From positions 1 to 64,000 of the forward strand of contig NZ_JAYFQK010000038.1 in the NCBI RefSeq assembly GCF_034927245.1: a DNA stretch of 64,000 bases, given 5' to 3'. This stretch comes from Desulfitobacterium_A sp034927245 (GTDB lineage: Bacteria; Bacillota; Desulfitobacteriia; Desulfitobacteriales; Desulfitobacteriaceae). The translations under genes were made by a program, and so were the position numbers. A model generated the notes under the pieces. That model saw only the letters and a list, made by a program, of their open reading frames with translations, did no database searches and was not told where the DNA came from. Below are positions 34,837 through 41,895 of the stretch, in pieces; position 1 is the stretch's first letter; the number at the start of each line of letters is the position of its first letter.

Positions 34837-35686
34837 ATCCTATGCAATACTTCCTTGCAATGGATTAGACAAATGTGCAGGAAGCATTACTAAAGAAGTG
34901 GCTTTATTGCTTTCAGAATTAACGAATAGTGATATTATTTGTCCGACGCTCTATCATGTTATTGATGCAAGATTTAATATGCTGGCACAGGAAAAACCTT
35001 TGCTCGTCATTGATGGCTGTGCAACACGTTGCGCGAGTAAGCTGGCTGCGGAAAAGAATTTGAAAATTGCAGAGAAGATAAATATTACCGAAGAAGCCAA
35101 AAGCCAAGGAATAGTGCTCTCTAAGGGGTTGCGCTTAAATGAAGATGAATTTAATTTGGTTGCTGAAATTATTAACAAGCTAACAAAGGAACAGGTTAAC
35201 GATTCTTGTGAAGGTGATACTTTATTCTTTCCGGAAAATCTAACCTATGAGGTTTATAAAAAAGATAAATTTGTTTTCCGTGTTCCAAAAGATAGTGGCT
35301 TTTATTTCAACGAAAATGATGTCTGGGCTTACATTATAGGCAATAAAGCTAGAATTGGAGTGACAGACTTTATACAAAAAAGTCTGTCAGATATTATGTT
35401 CTTTGATTCACCTTCAGTGGGAACTGAAATTGAGCAGTTTGATGAATTGGGCAATATTGAATCAACTAAAGCAGTATTTGAAATTGTATCCCCGGTAAGC
35501 GGAACTATCACTGCCATTAACGAGAAGCTACAGGAGGCCCCGGAACTAATCAATCAAGATCCGTATGAACGGGGATGGATTGCGGAAATGGAGTTATCTG
35601 ACTTTGAAAATGATAAGGACTTGCTCCATGATTTCGCAGGTTACTTCCCAATACTAAAAAGAAAGATTGATGAATTTCACGTCTAA
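34829..35686 (+). CDS. DGC-domain (putative metal-binding) protein fused to a GcvH-like lipoyl domain
   Basis: 285 residues. Residues 1-120 are a DGC domain with Cys10, Cys16, Cys38 and VIDGCATRC (Cys64, Cys68). Residues about 130-285 follow the glycine-cleavage H protein fold: ARIGVTDFIQKSLSDIMFFDSPSVGTEI, the lipoylation block ESTKAVFEIVSPVSGTI with Lys214, and YERGWIAEMELSD. No other glycine-cleavage gene is nearby. The protein therefore looks like a lipoyl carrier delivered with a thiol/metal-binding head, comparable in idea to LbpA of the sHdr sulfur pathway. Gene overlap places it in the ArsR1 operon. Base composition looks AT-richer than flanking core genes. Confidence 0.8.
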   Translation: MSKSYAILPCNGLDKCAGSITKEVALLLSELTNSDIICPTLYHVIDARFNMLAQEKPLLVIDGCATRCASKLAAEKNLKIAEKINITEEAKSQGIVLSKGLRLNEDEFNLVAEIINKLTKEQVNDSCEGDTLFFPENLTYEVYKKDKFVFRVPKDSGFYFNENDVWAYIIGNKARIGVTDFIQKSLSDIMFFDSPSVGTEIEQFDELGNIESTKAVFEIVSPVSGTITAINEKLQEAPELINQDPYERGWIAEMELSDFENDKDLLHDFAGYFPILKRKIDEFHV

Positions 35687-35723
35687 GAGTAGCAAAATTG
35701 AAAAATAAGGTGGCTGATTTTTA

Positions 35724-36143
35724 ATGACAAAGGAGAACTTGGTTTTTCTTGTTCCTTGTAGTGGAATGGGAAAAGTTCACGGCTTAATTGGAAGGGAAGC
35801 GGTGTTTAAGGTTGTTACCGAATTAAGACCCAAAGCGACAGAACTTGCTTGTTTAGCAGAAATCGTTACTCAAGATGAAGAAATTCAAGAACGAATGAAC
35901 GGTAGAAAGGCCATTACTGTTGATGGGTGCCCACAAATGTGTGCGGAAAAGAATGTTCGTTTGGTTGGGGGCCAGATTTATGCATCATTAAGGGTAGTAG
36001 ATGCTTTTCGTAACCATCGGGGTGTACAGGCCGGTTCCGCTACCCAGTTAACCGATGGGGGTCTCTTAATAGCAGATGACCTGGCAGAAACGATTGCGGC
36101 AAAAGTGGATGAGGCTTTGCAAGGGGGGAATCAAGGTGCTTGA
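35724..36143 (+). CDS. DGC-domain putative metal-binding protein (copy 2)
   Basis: 139 residues. Cys12 in FLVPCSGMGKVHG, a cysteine in ELACLAEIV, and the VDGCPQMCAEKNVR motif mark the DGC family, whose function is not established but which is annotated as zinc-binding. It starts 38 bases after the lipoyl fusion with AATAAGGTGG upstream and overlaps the next gene by eight bases. Confidence 0.78.
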   Translation: MTKENLVFLVPCSGMGKVHGLIGREAVFKVVTELRPKATELACLAEIVTQDEEIQERMNGRKAITVDGCPQMCAEKNVRLVGGQIYASLRVVDAFRNHRGVQAGSATQLTDGGLLIADDLAETIAAKVDEALQGGNQGA

Positions 36144-36600
36144 GGTTAAGAAAGTCGGTATTATTTCGTGCAGTGGCGAAGAATTTGCCGGAGGGTGCCT
36201 TTCCCGGATTGCTTCGCGAAGAGTGCTGGAAAGCTCTCGACCCGGTCGTACAGTCACAATTTGTTTGCCTCTTTTTCTGGCCGGAGGGGAAGAGGAAAGA
36301 TATTTTACCCAGAATTTCCCGACGATAACGATTGATGGCTGCGAAAAACGTTGTGCCTTTCGGGCTACAGAAAGATTAAGTGGTAAAGTAACGAAGGCGA
36401 TGACTGTTTCGGAGATGTTAGGGCAAGATGTTGCAATAGATGCCCCATTTTCACAACGACAATTAAACTCCGAACGTGAAAAGCAAATTGAGAAAGTGAG
36501 AATTGCCTTGACCGAAGCAGTCGACGAAATCATTGGCAAGACGTCTGAAGAAGATGTAATAACACCGCTCAACCCCCCGCCTGGAATGCGTCTTTTATAG
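36136..36600 (+). CDS. DGC-domain putative metal-binding protein (copy 3)
   Basis: About 154 residues from GTG 36136, which follows AAGGGGGG; the open frame extends to 36076 without a ribosome site. VGIISCSGEEFAGGCLSRIASRRVL at the start, CLPLFLAGGEEE, and TIDGCEKRCAFRAT as the DGC motif. It ends in a Pro-rich NPPPGMRLL. It is the last gene of the ArsR1 run; a terminator follows at 36708. Confidence 0.78.
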   Translation: MLEVKKVGIISCSGEEFAGGCLSRIASRRVLESSRPGRTVTICLPLFLAGGEEERYFTQNFPTITIDGCEKRCAFRATERLSGKVTKAMTVSEMLGQDVAIDAPFSQRQLNSEREKQIEKVRIALTEAVDEIIGKTSEEDVITPLNPPPGMRLL

Positions 36601-36707
36601 TTTCTATGCTAAGACGAACGGGGAAAAGGCTGTGAAAAGTGAAATGAAAGCCTTGCCGCAAGATGAAAGTAACAATGCGGCGAGCTAAAAAGAACAGGAT
36701 GATACGC

Positions 36708-36748
36708 CCGAATCTCATAGCAAATTATGGGGTTCGGGCTCTTTTCTA
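36708..36748 (+). terminator. terminator of the ArsR1 operon
   Basis: GCCCGAA pairs with TTCGGGC around a 20-base loop, followed by TCTTTTCT. The remainder of the 296-base gap (36601-36896) holds a weak CCGCA/TGCGG hairpin near 36655-36680 and otherwise AT-rich sequence where the next promoter must lie. Confidence 0.7.
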
Positions 36749-36896
36749 CACTGAGATAATTGGAGCTATATTTAGTATCCCATCATTTCAAATAGTTAAG
36801 CCCTAAAAAGCATGATATACTTATCGGGAGAGTTTTCAAGAGGAAGAATCATTCTCAAGATTTTATGAAGCCTATTGTAGAAAGAAGGTTGGTCCG

Positions 36897-37853
36897 GTGA
36901 ATAAGCGCGGGTCAGGTTTCTACTTTGAGTTCGTTTTCATCATGATTTTTTCTATGCTGATTCTTTCCGGTTGTCAAGGAACGGCAAATTTACCGCAAGT
37001 GAGTATTAAGCCGTCCGATCATTCCCAAACGAATCCACAGCCGCTTGAGAATAAAGATGTCTTGAAAGTGGGAATATCCTCCGTCCTCTCGCCGAGAGAG
37101 ACGGTCGAAAATTATCAACCGTTTGCGGATTATCTCCAAAAGAAGATTGGACGTCCGGTCCAATTGGTGCAGCGTCAAACGTATCAAGAAATTAATGAGT
37201 TAGTCAAGAACCAACAGGTAGACGTTGCCTTTATCTGTTCCGGTGCTTATGTCGTTGGGAAAAAGGATAATCTGGAGTTGCTCGCCGTTCCGGAAGTAAA
37301 CGGTAAATCGACCTATCAATCGTATATTATCGTCAATGCCAATAGCTCCTTCCGGCAATTTTCGGATTTAAAAGGTAAGGTTTTCGGCTTTACGGATCCG
37401 ATCTCTTTTTCCGGAACTATTGCTCCGACCTATATGGTTACACAGCTTAAAACAACTCCCAAGGATTTTTTTGGCCGTGTCGTTTATACCTACAGTCATG
37501 ATAATTCGATTAAGGCCGTGTTAGATAATGTTGTAAACGCAGCAGGGGTGGATTCCTTAGTCTATCAGTATGCCGTGACTAAGGACCCAACGCTCGCCGG
37601 TAAATTGAGGATTATCGGTCAATCGCCGGAAGTTGGAAGCCCACCGGTTGTCGTGAATCATAATATTGACCCTAATCTTAAAACAGCCTTACAGGAAGCA
37701 TTACTTCAGATGGATAGCGACCCACTCGGTCAGCAAGCTTTAAAAGCACTGATTTATGATCGGTTCGTTCTCCCCAACCCGAAGGCGTATGAGCCGGTTG
37801 AAACTATGGTTAATGCTATTCTAGCTCTTGCCCAGCAGGAGTCGAAAGGATAA
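36897..37853 (+). CDS. PhnD/TtrS-like periplasmic-binding lipoprotein
   Basis: 318 residues. A signal peptide with lipobox LILSGC (Cys26) anchors it outside the membrane. The rest is a phosphonate-binding-like (PhnD) domain: VLKVGISSVLSPRETVENYQPFADYLQKKIGRPVQLV, then VDVAFICSGAYVVG and FSDLKGKVFGFTDPISFSG. No ABC permease or ATPase follows. Instead a histidine kinase starts nine bases downstream. In tetrathionate sensor TtrS this domain is fused to the kinase, so here it is probably the separate sensing half. Start GTG 36897. Confidence 0.85.
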   Translation: MNKRGSGFYFEFVFIMIFSMLILSGCQGTANLPQVSIKPSDHSQTNPQPLENKDVLKVGISSVLSPRETVENYQPFADYLQKKIGRPVQLVQRQTYQEINELVKNQQVDVAFICSGAYVVGKKDNLELLAVPEVNGKSTYQSYIIVNANSSFRQFSDLKGKVFGFTDPISFSGTIAPTYMVTQLKTTPKDFFGRVVYTYSHDNSIKAVLDNVVNAAGVDSLVYQYAVTKDPTLAGKLRIIGQSPEVGSPPVVVNHNIDPNLKTALQEALLQMDSDPLGQQALKALIYDRFVLPNPKAYEPVETMVNAILALAQQESKG

Positions 37854-37862
37854 TTAATTTTT

Positions 37863-39317
37863 ATGAAACAGCGGATTGTTCGGCCGGTTATTCAATTTCT
37901 TACCAAAGTTAAAATTCAGTATAAAATTCTTGGTTTAGTGGTTGGGGTTGTGGCACTTTTAACCAGTATGATGGTTTGGCAAATGGGAAACGTTTTAACG
38001 ACGAATCTGCGGGATCAGCTCGATAAACGGGCTGTTTCGATCGGGAGTGATGTGGCTGCCCGAGCGACCAACGATTTGCTTATTAATAATACCTATTCGG
38101 TGTATGAGATGATCAAAGAAACGGTAAAGAACAATCAGGATGCTCTCTATATTTTTATTGTCGATCCCCAGGGAAATGTCTTAGCCCATACCTTTGGGGA
38201 TGCTTTCCCGGCAGAACTTTTGAAGGCTAACCCAGTCGATTCGAAAGAAAAATATCACCTAACCGCTTTTCGGACGGAAGTCGGGGTCGTACGGGATGTT
38301 GCGGTTCCGATTCTGAATGGAAAATTAGGGACGGCCCGGGTGGGTATGGGTGAGCAAGGACTGCGCAAAGCCGTCTTATCGATGGTTTGGAGTTTCTTGG
38401 CCATTGCCTTATTTGTATCGGCAGTAGGTATTATTGCAGCGGTTATCTTGACCCGGGTTTTAACCCATCCGATCCGTGATCTGGTTTCTCTTACGCAAAA
38501 GGTTGCTCAAGGGGATTTAAAGGTTCAGGGAATCGTACATTCGGAGGATGAAATTGGTGTTTTGACCAAAGCCTTTAATCAAATGACTACAAGCTTAAGT
38601 GAAAACGACCTAGAACGTGAGGAACTTCTTCTACAGCTCCGAGAAAAGGAAGAAATGCGATTGCAGCTGCTTGAAAAATTAATTACAGCACAGGAGGAAG
38701 AACGGAAACGGATTTCGCGTGAACTTCATGACGAAACAAGCCAAGCCTTGACCTCTTTAATGGTCAACCTAAAGGTTCTGGAGTCAGAGGCATCCTTCTG
38801 TAATGTTGGAGATCGACTTCGGGAAATGAGGCAGCTGGTGTCTGAGACTCTGGATGAAGTGCATCATTTAGCCCGCGATTTGCGTCCCAGTGTTTTGGAT
38901 GATCTGGGTTTGGTTCCAGCTCTTGAGCGTTATGTCCGCGAATATGGGCAAACCTATGGAATTGAAGCCGATTTTCATAACATGGGATTTGATGGTCAAC
39001 GGGTTTCGGCGCCTGCCGAAGTCGCCCTTTACCGAATTATTCAGGAAGCCTTGACTAATGTTGCTAAATATGCAAATGCTCAAACGGTTTCTGTTCTTTT
39101 AGATTGGAGAAAAGATTGGGTTTCAGCCATTGTTGAAGACGATGGAAGAGGATTTGACCCCGAAAAGGTGATTACCGGTCCCAGTCATGGTTTAGGCCTT
39201 TTTGGGATGCAGGAGCGAGCGACCTTGCTTGGAGGAACTTTTCGGATCGAATCACAGCCAAGCAAGGGAACAACAATTTTTATTAAGGTGCCCGCCAAGT
39301 CGGACTTCGAAGTTTGA
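37863..39317 (+). CDS. NarL-family sensor histidine kinase (TtrS-like partner)
   Basis: 484 residues. A membrane segment near 20-40, an external sensor region (about 45-165), a second segment (about 170-195), HAMP (about 195-248), a HisKA_3 dimerisation domain with the phospho-His in EEERKRISRELHDETSQAL, and HATPase_c (EALTNVAKYANA, EDDGRGFDPEKV, GLGLFGMQERATLLGG). It sits between the lipoprotein and the response regulator, and presumably reports substrate bound by the lipoprotein. Confidence 0.9.
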   Translation: MKQRIVRPVIQFLTKVKIQYKILGLVVGVVALLTSMMVWQMGNVLTTNLRDQLDKRAVSIGSDVAARATNDLLINNTYSVYEMIKETVKNNQDALYIFIVDPQGNVLAHTFGDAFPAELLKANPVDSKEKYHLTAFRTEVGVVRDVAVPILNGKLGTARVGMGEQGLRKAVLSMVWSFLAIALFVSAVGIIAAVILTRVLTHPIRDLVSLTQKVAQGDLKVQGIVHSEDEIGVLTKAFNQMTTSLSENDLEREELLLQLREKEEMRLQLLEKLITAQEEERKRISRELHDETSQALTSLMVNLKVLESEASFCNVGDRLREMRQLVSETLDEVHHLARDLRPSVLDDLGLVPALERYVREYGQTYGIEADFHNMGFDGQRVSAPAEVALYRIIQEALTNVAKYANAQTVSVLLDWRKDWVSAIVEDDGRGFDPEKVITGPSHGLGLFGMQERATLLGGTFRIESQPSKGTTIFIKVPAKSDFEV

Positions 39318-39334
39318 GAAAGAAGGACCTTAAA

Positions 39335-39991
39335 TTGGAAAAGAAATTACGAATTCTTTTAGCAGATGATCACGCGGTTTTGAGGGCGGGGCTCAAGTTG
39401 TTATTAAACGCGGAAACAGATATTGAAGTCGTCGGTGAGGCTTCTGATGGAGAAGAGGCGATTACACAAGTAAATATTCTTCGACCCGATTTGCTCCTTC
39501 TTGATTTGACGATGCCAAAGTTAAATGGAGTGGATTGCATTGAAGAGCTCATGAAAATCCATCCAAATCTTAAAATCTTGGTGCTCACGATGCATGATGA
39601 TGAAGAATACCTTAAAGCTGTTCTTAGGGTAGGGGCAAAAGGGTATGTCCTAAAAAAGGCTGCTGATGTTGAGCTTCTTTCGGCTATTCGCACTGTGGCT
39701 CGTGGAGAAATGTTTATTTATCCATCTATGGCAGCGGAATTAGTTTATCGTCAGTTGGTTAGCCCTGCTGATACGGAAAGAAAAGAAAAGAATGTCAAAC
39801 TTCTAAGTGACCGTGAAAGAGACGTCCTTCGCTATCTCGCATTAGGTCATACGAATCATGAAATTGCGGACATGCTGCATGTTAGTATTAAGACTGTGGA
39901 AACGTATAAGGGTCGGTTGATGGAAAAACTTGAAATGAGAAAACGAGCGGACCTTGTGAGATATGCTTTGGATCATGGGATAATTGAGTAA
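39335..39991 (+). CDS. LuxR/NarL-family response regulator (TtrR-like)
   Basis: About 218 residues from TTG 39335, which has GAAGGA upstream; the frame opens at 39314 overlapping the kinase. A receiver domain (ILLADDHAVLRAGL, phospho-Asp in LLLLDLTMPKLNG, Lys in GYVLKKAAD) is followed by a LuxR helix-turn-helix (LSDRERDVLRYLALGHTNHEIADMLHVSIKTVETYKGRL). It most likely activates the molybdoenzyme operon that starts 270 bases downstream. Confidence 0.92.
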   Translation: MEKKLRILLADDHAVLRAGLKLLLNAETDIEVVGEASDGEEAITQVNILRPDLLLLDLTMPKLNGVDCIEELMKIHPNLKILVLTMHDDEEYLKAVLRVGAKGYVLKKAADVELLSAIRTVARGEMFIYPSMAAELVYRQLVSPADTERKEKNVKLLSDRERDVLRYLALGHTNHEIADMLHVSIKTVETYKGRLMEKLEMRKRADLVRYALDHGIIE

Positions 39992-40013
39992 ACACTAAGA
40001 AATGTTTCGCAAA

Positions 40014-40060
40014 AAGAGAACTATCTGTCGGGAAAAACCCTGACAGGTAGTTCTCTTTTT
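40014..40060 (+). terminator. terminator after the response regulator
   Basis: AAGAGAACTATCTGTC pairs with GACAGGTAGTTCTCTT, with one G-T pair, around GGGAAAAACCCT, followed by TTTT. It separates the regulatory genes from the molybdoenzyme operon. Confidence 0.9.
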
Positions 40061-40093
40061 TATAGGGAGTACAAGAACTATTTTTAGGAGTTT

Positions 40094-40120
40094 CCCTTCT
40101 ACAAGGATTGCCTATAAGGG
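40094..40120 (+). promoter_or_regulatory. candidate regulator-binding dyad upstream of the molybdoenzyme operon
   Basis: CCCTTCTA (40094-40101) and TATAAGGG (40113-40120) form an inverted repeat with seven of eight positions matching, in the 200 bases between the terminator and the first operon gene. A LuxR-type regulator would bind such a dyad. This is position and symmetry only. Confidence 0.35.
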
Positions 40121-40261
40121 GCTAAGATTTTATTAAGTGAAAGAGTTCACCTGCCTTCGAGTCCATTTTTTATGAATTGGACCGATAGGGTGTGGAAAGA
40201 AACCTCTGTGCCCGCCCATATTTGGCGAAGGTGGCAACAAAATTTAAAAGGAGTTGAGAAA

Positions 40262-40858
40262 ATGGGAAAACGGTATGCAATGGTGATTGATCTACGCAAA
40301 TGCGTGGGTTGTCACGCTTGCCAAGTGGCTTGTAAAAGTGAAAACAATGTCCCGCTTGGTGTCTTCCGTAACTGGGTTGATGAGCTTGAGACCGGAAAAT
40401 TCCCCAATGTCTCCCGCCATCGTTTGCCCAGGCTCTGTAACCACTGTGAGAACCCATCGTGTGTGAAGGTTTGTCCGGTAAAAGCCACAACGCAAAAAGA
40501 AGATGGAACGGTGGTCATTGATTACAGTCGTTGTATTGGATGCAAATACTGTATCGTGGCCTGCCCTTATGATGCAAGGTTTATCAATCCTGAGAGAAAA
40601 ACGGCTGAAAAATGTGACTACTGCCATGCACGGGTAGAAGCCGGACTGCTCCCAGCCTGTGTTAATACGTGCATCGGGGGAGCTCGTGTTTTTGGTGACT
40701 TAAATGACCCAACGAGTGAGGTTGCCAAATTAGTGGCTACCCAGCCGGTTAAAGTTTTAAAACCAGAAACAAACAACGGTCCCCAGACTTATTATATTGG
40801 GGCTGACGAAAAGATTCTTCGTCAAAATTATATTGAAATAGTGGGAGGTAATAAATAA
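40262..40858 (+). CDS. 4x[4Fe-4S] electron-transfer subunit, TtrB/DmsB-like
   Basis: 198 residues from ATG 40262, which has AAAGGAG upstream; the frame opens at 40172, but that extension has no ribosome site. Four cysteine groups hold four clusters: CVGCHACQVAC, CNHCENPSCVKVCP, CIGCKYCIVACP and CDYCHARVEAGLLPACVNTC. It links the membrane subunit to the molybdenum subunit. There is no signal peptide of its own, so it would be carried out with the Tat-exported catalytic subunit. Stop and next start overlap (TAATG). Confidence 0.9.
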   Translation: MGKRYAMVIDLRKCVGCHACQVACKSENNVPLGVFRNWVDELETGKFPNVSRHRLPRLCNHCENPSCVKVCPVKATTQKEDGTVVIDYSRCIGCKYCIVACPYDARFINPERKTAEKCDYCHARVEAGLLPACVNTCIGGARVFGDLNDPTSEVAKLVATQPVKVLKPETNNGPQTYYIGADEKILRQNYIEIVGGNK

Positions 40859-41895
40859 TGCCTACTATTCATTTATTTCAGACTGCCCATGAGATGCCTT
40901 GGGGCTTACTCATCGCGATGTACCTTTTCTATACCGGAATTAGTGCCGGTGCGGTATTAGTAACGAGTTTAGGACCCATCTTTGGGGTAAAGGAGCTGAA
41001 GAAGACGGCTCAAGTCGGTGCTATCATTGGATTGTCCTTACTCATCATTGCTCCGTTACACTTGATCTTTGACCTAGAGCAGCCTCTACGCTTTATTAGC
41101 CTTTTGTTTAATTTCCATGCTACCTCGCCCATGTCCTACGGAGTCTTTATTCTCCTTCTTTATGGAATTGCGTTACTCCTTTATCTTTTAAACTTGAAAC
41201 AAGAGAATGAAAAGAACATCAAAACCTTTGGCATGGCTTCTTTCGTATTAGCTTTAGGCTTAGAAGCATATACCGGTTTTCTCATTGGAAATGTTCAGGC
41301 TCATGCCCTCTGGAATACCGCGTTAATGCCTGTAATCTTTCTTTTCTCGGCTCTCGCTTCAGGAACAGCTATGGTTCTTCTCGTTCTGAATTTCTATGAA
41401 AAAATGTCCGGAAGTTCTTTAGCGAATGAACGACAAGCCTTAGCCCAATTTTTCAAGTGGTTTATCCTAGCTGATCTTTTGCTGATGGTCATCCTTGTTA
41501 TTGTTCTTCTTAACGGAAATGATGCTCAATATGCCAATGGATACTATCTTCTCCACCAAGAGGGTTTTACATTTATTGGGCTAGAAAACGGGATTGGTTT
41601 ATTCTTACCTTTTGTTCTTCTCTCTCTTGGTCCTTCAAAAAGATCCTTTGTCAATCTTTCAGCTATTTTAGTCGTTTTGAGTGCTTTAATTATGAGAATT
41701 ACGTTTGTCATCGGAGGTCAAACGCTCCCTATGACAGGCAATTCGCTGATGGAGTACCCCCTTAGGTCCAGCCACATCATTATTACGATTGTTTTAGCCG
41801 CTGTTGGATTTGGAGTCATCGGTATCCTGGTTAAATCCCTATCCTCGAAGCCCCAATCAACCATCTCGAATACCAAGAAAGGGGTTGTTTCTTAA
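40858..41895 (+). CDS. NrfD/TtrC-like quinol-oxidising membrane subunit
   Basis: 345 residues with about nine membrane segments, starting HEMPWGLLIAMYLFYTGISAGAVL, the usual NrfD/PsrC opening. It anchors the complex and passes electrons from menaquinol to the iron-sulfur subunit. Its ends overlap both neighbours by one base, showing strict translational coupling in the B-C-A order. Confidence 0.9.
   Translation: MPTIHLFQTAHEMPWGLLIAMYLFYTGISAGAVLVTSLGPIFGVKELKKTAQVGAIIGLSLLIIAPLHLIFDLEQPLRFISLLFNFHATSPMSYGVFILLLYGIALLLYLLNLKQENEKNIKTFGMASFVLALGLEAYTGFLIGNVQAHALWNTALMPVIFLFSALASGTAMVLLVLNFYEKMSGSSLANERQALAQFFKWFILADLLLMVILVIVLLNGNDAQYANGYYLLHQEGFTFIGLENGIGLFLPFVLLSLGPSKRSFVNLSAILVVLSALIMRITFVIGGQTLPMTGNSLMEYPLRSSHIIITIVLAAVGFGVIGILVKSLSSKPQSTISNTKKGVVS

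Noticed and set aside
34829..35686. Ordinary glycine cleavage H protein
   Set aside because: No gcvT or gcvP nearby and a DGC domain occupies the N-terminus.
36897..37853. Phosphonate ABC transporter binding protein
   Set aside because: No permease or ATPase genes follow; a kinase and regulator do.
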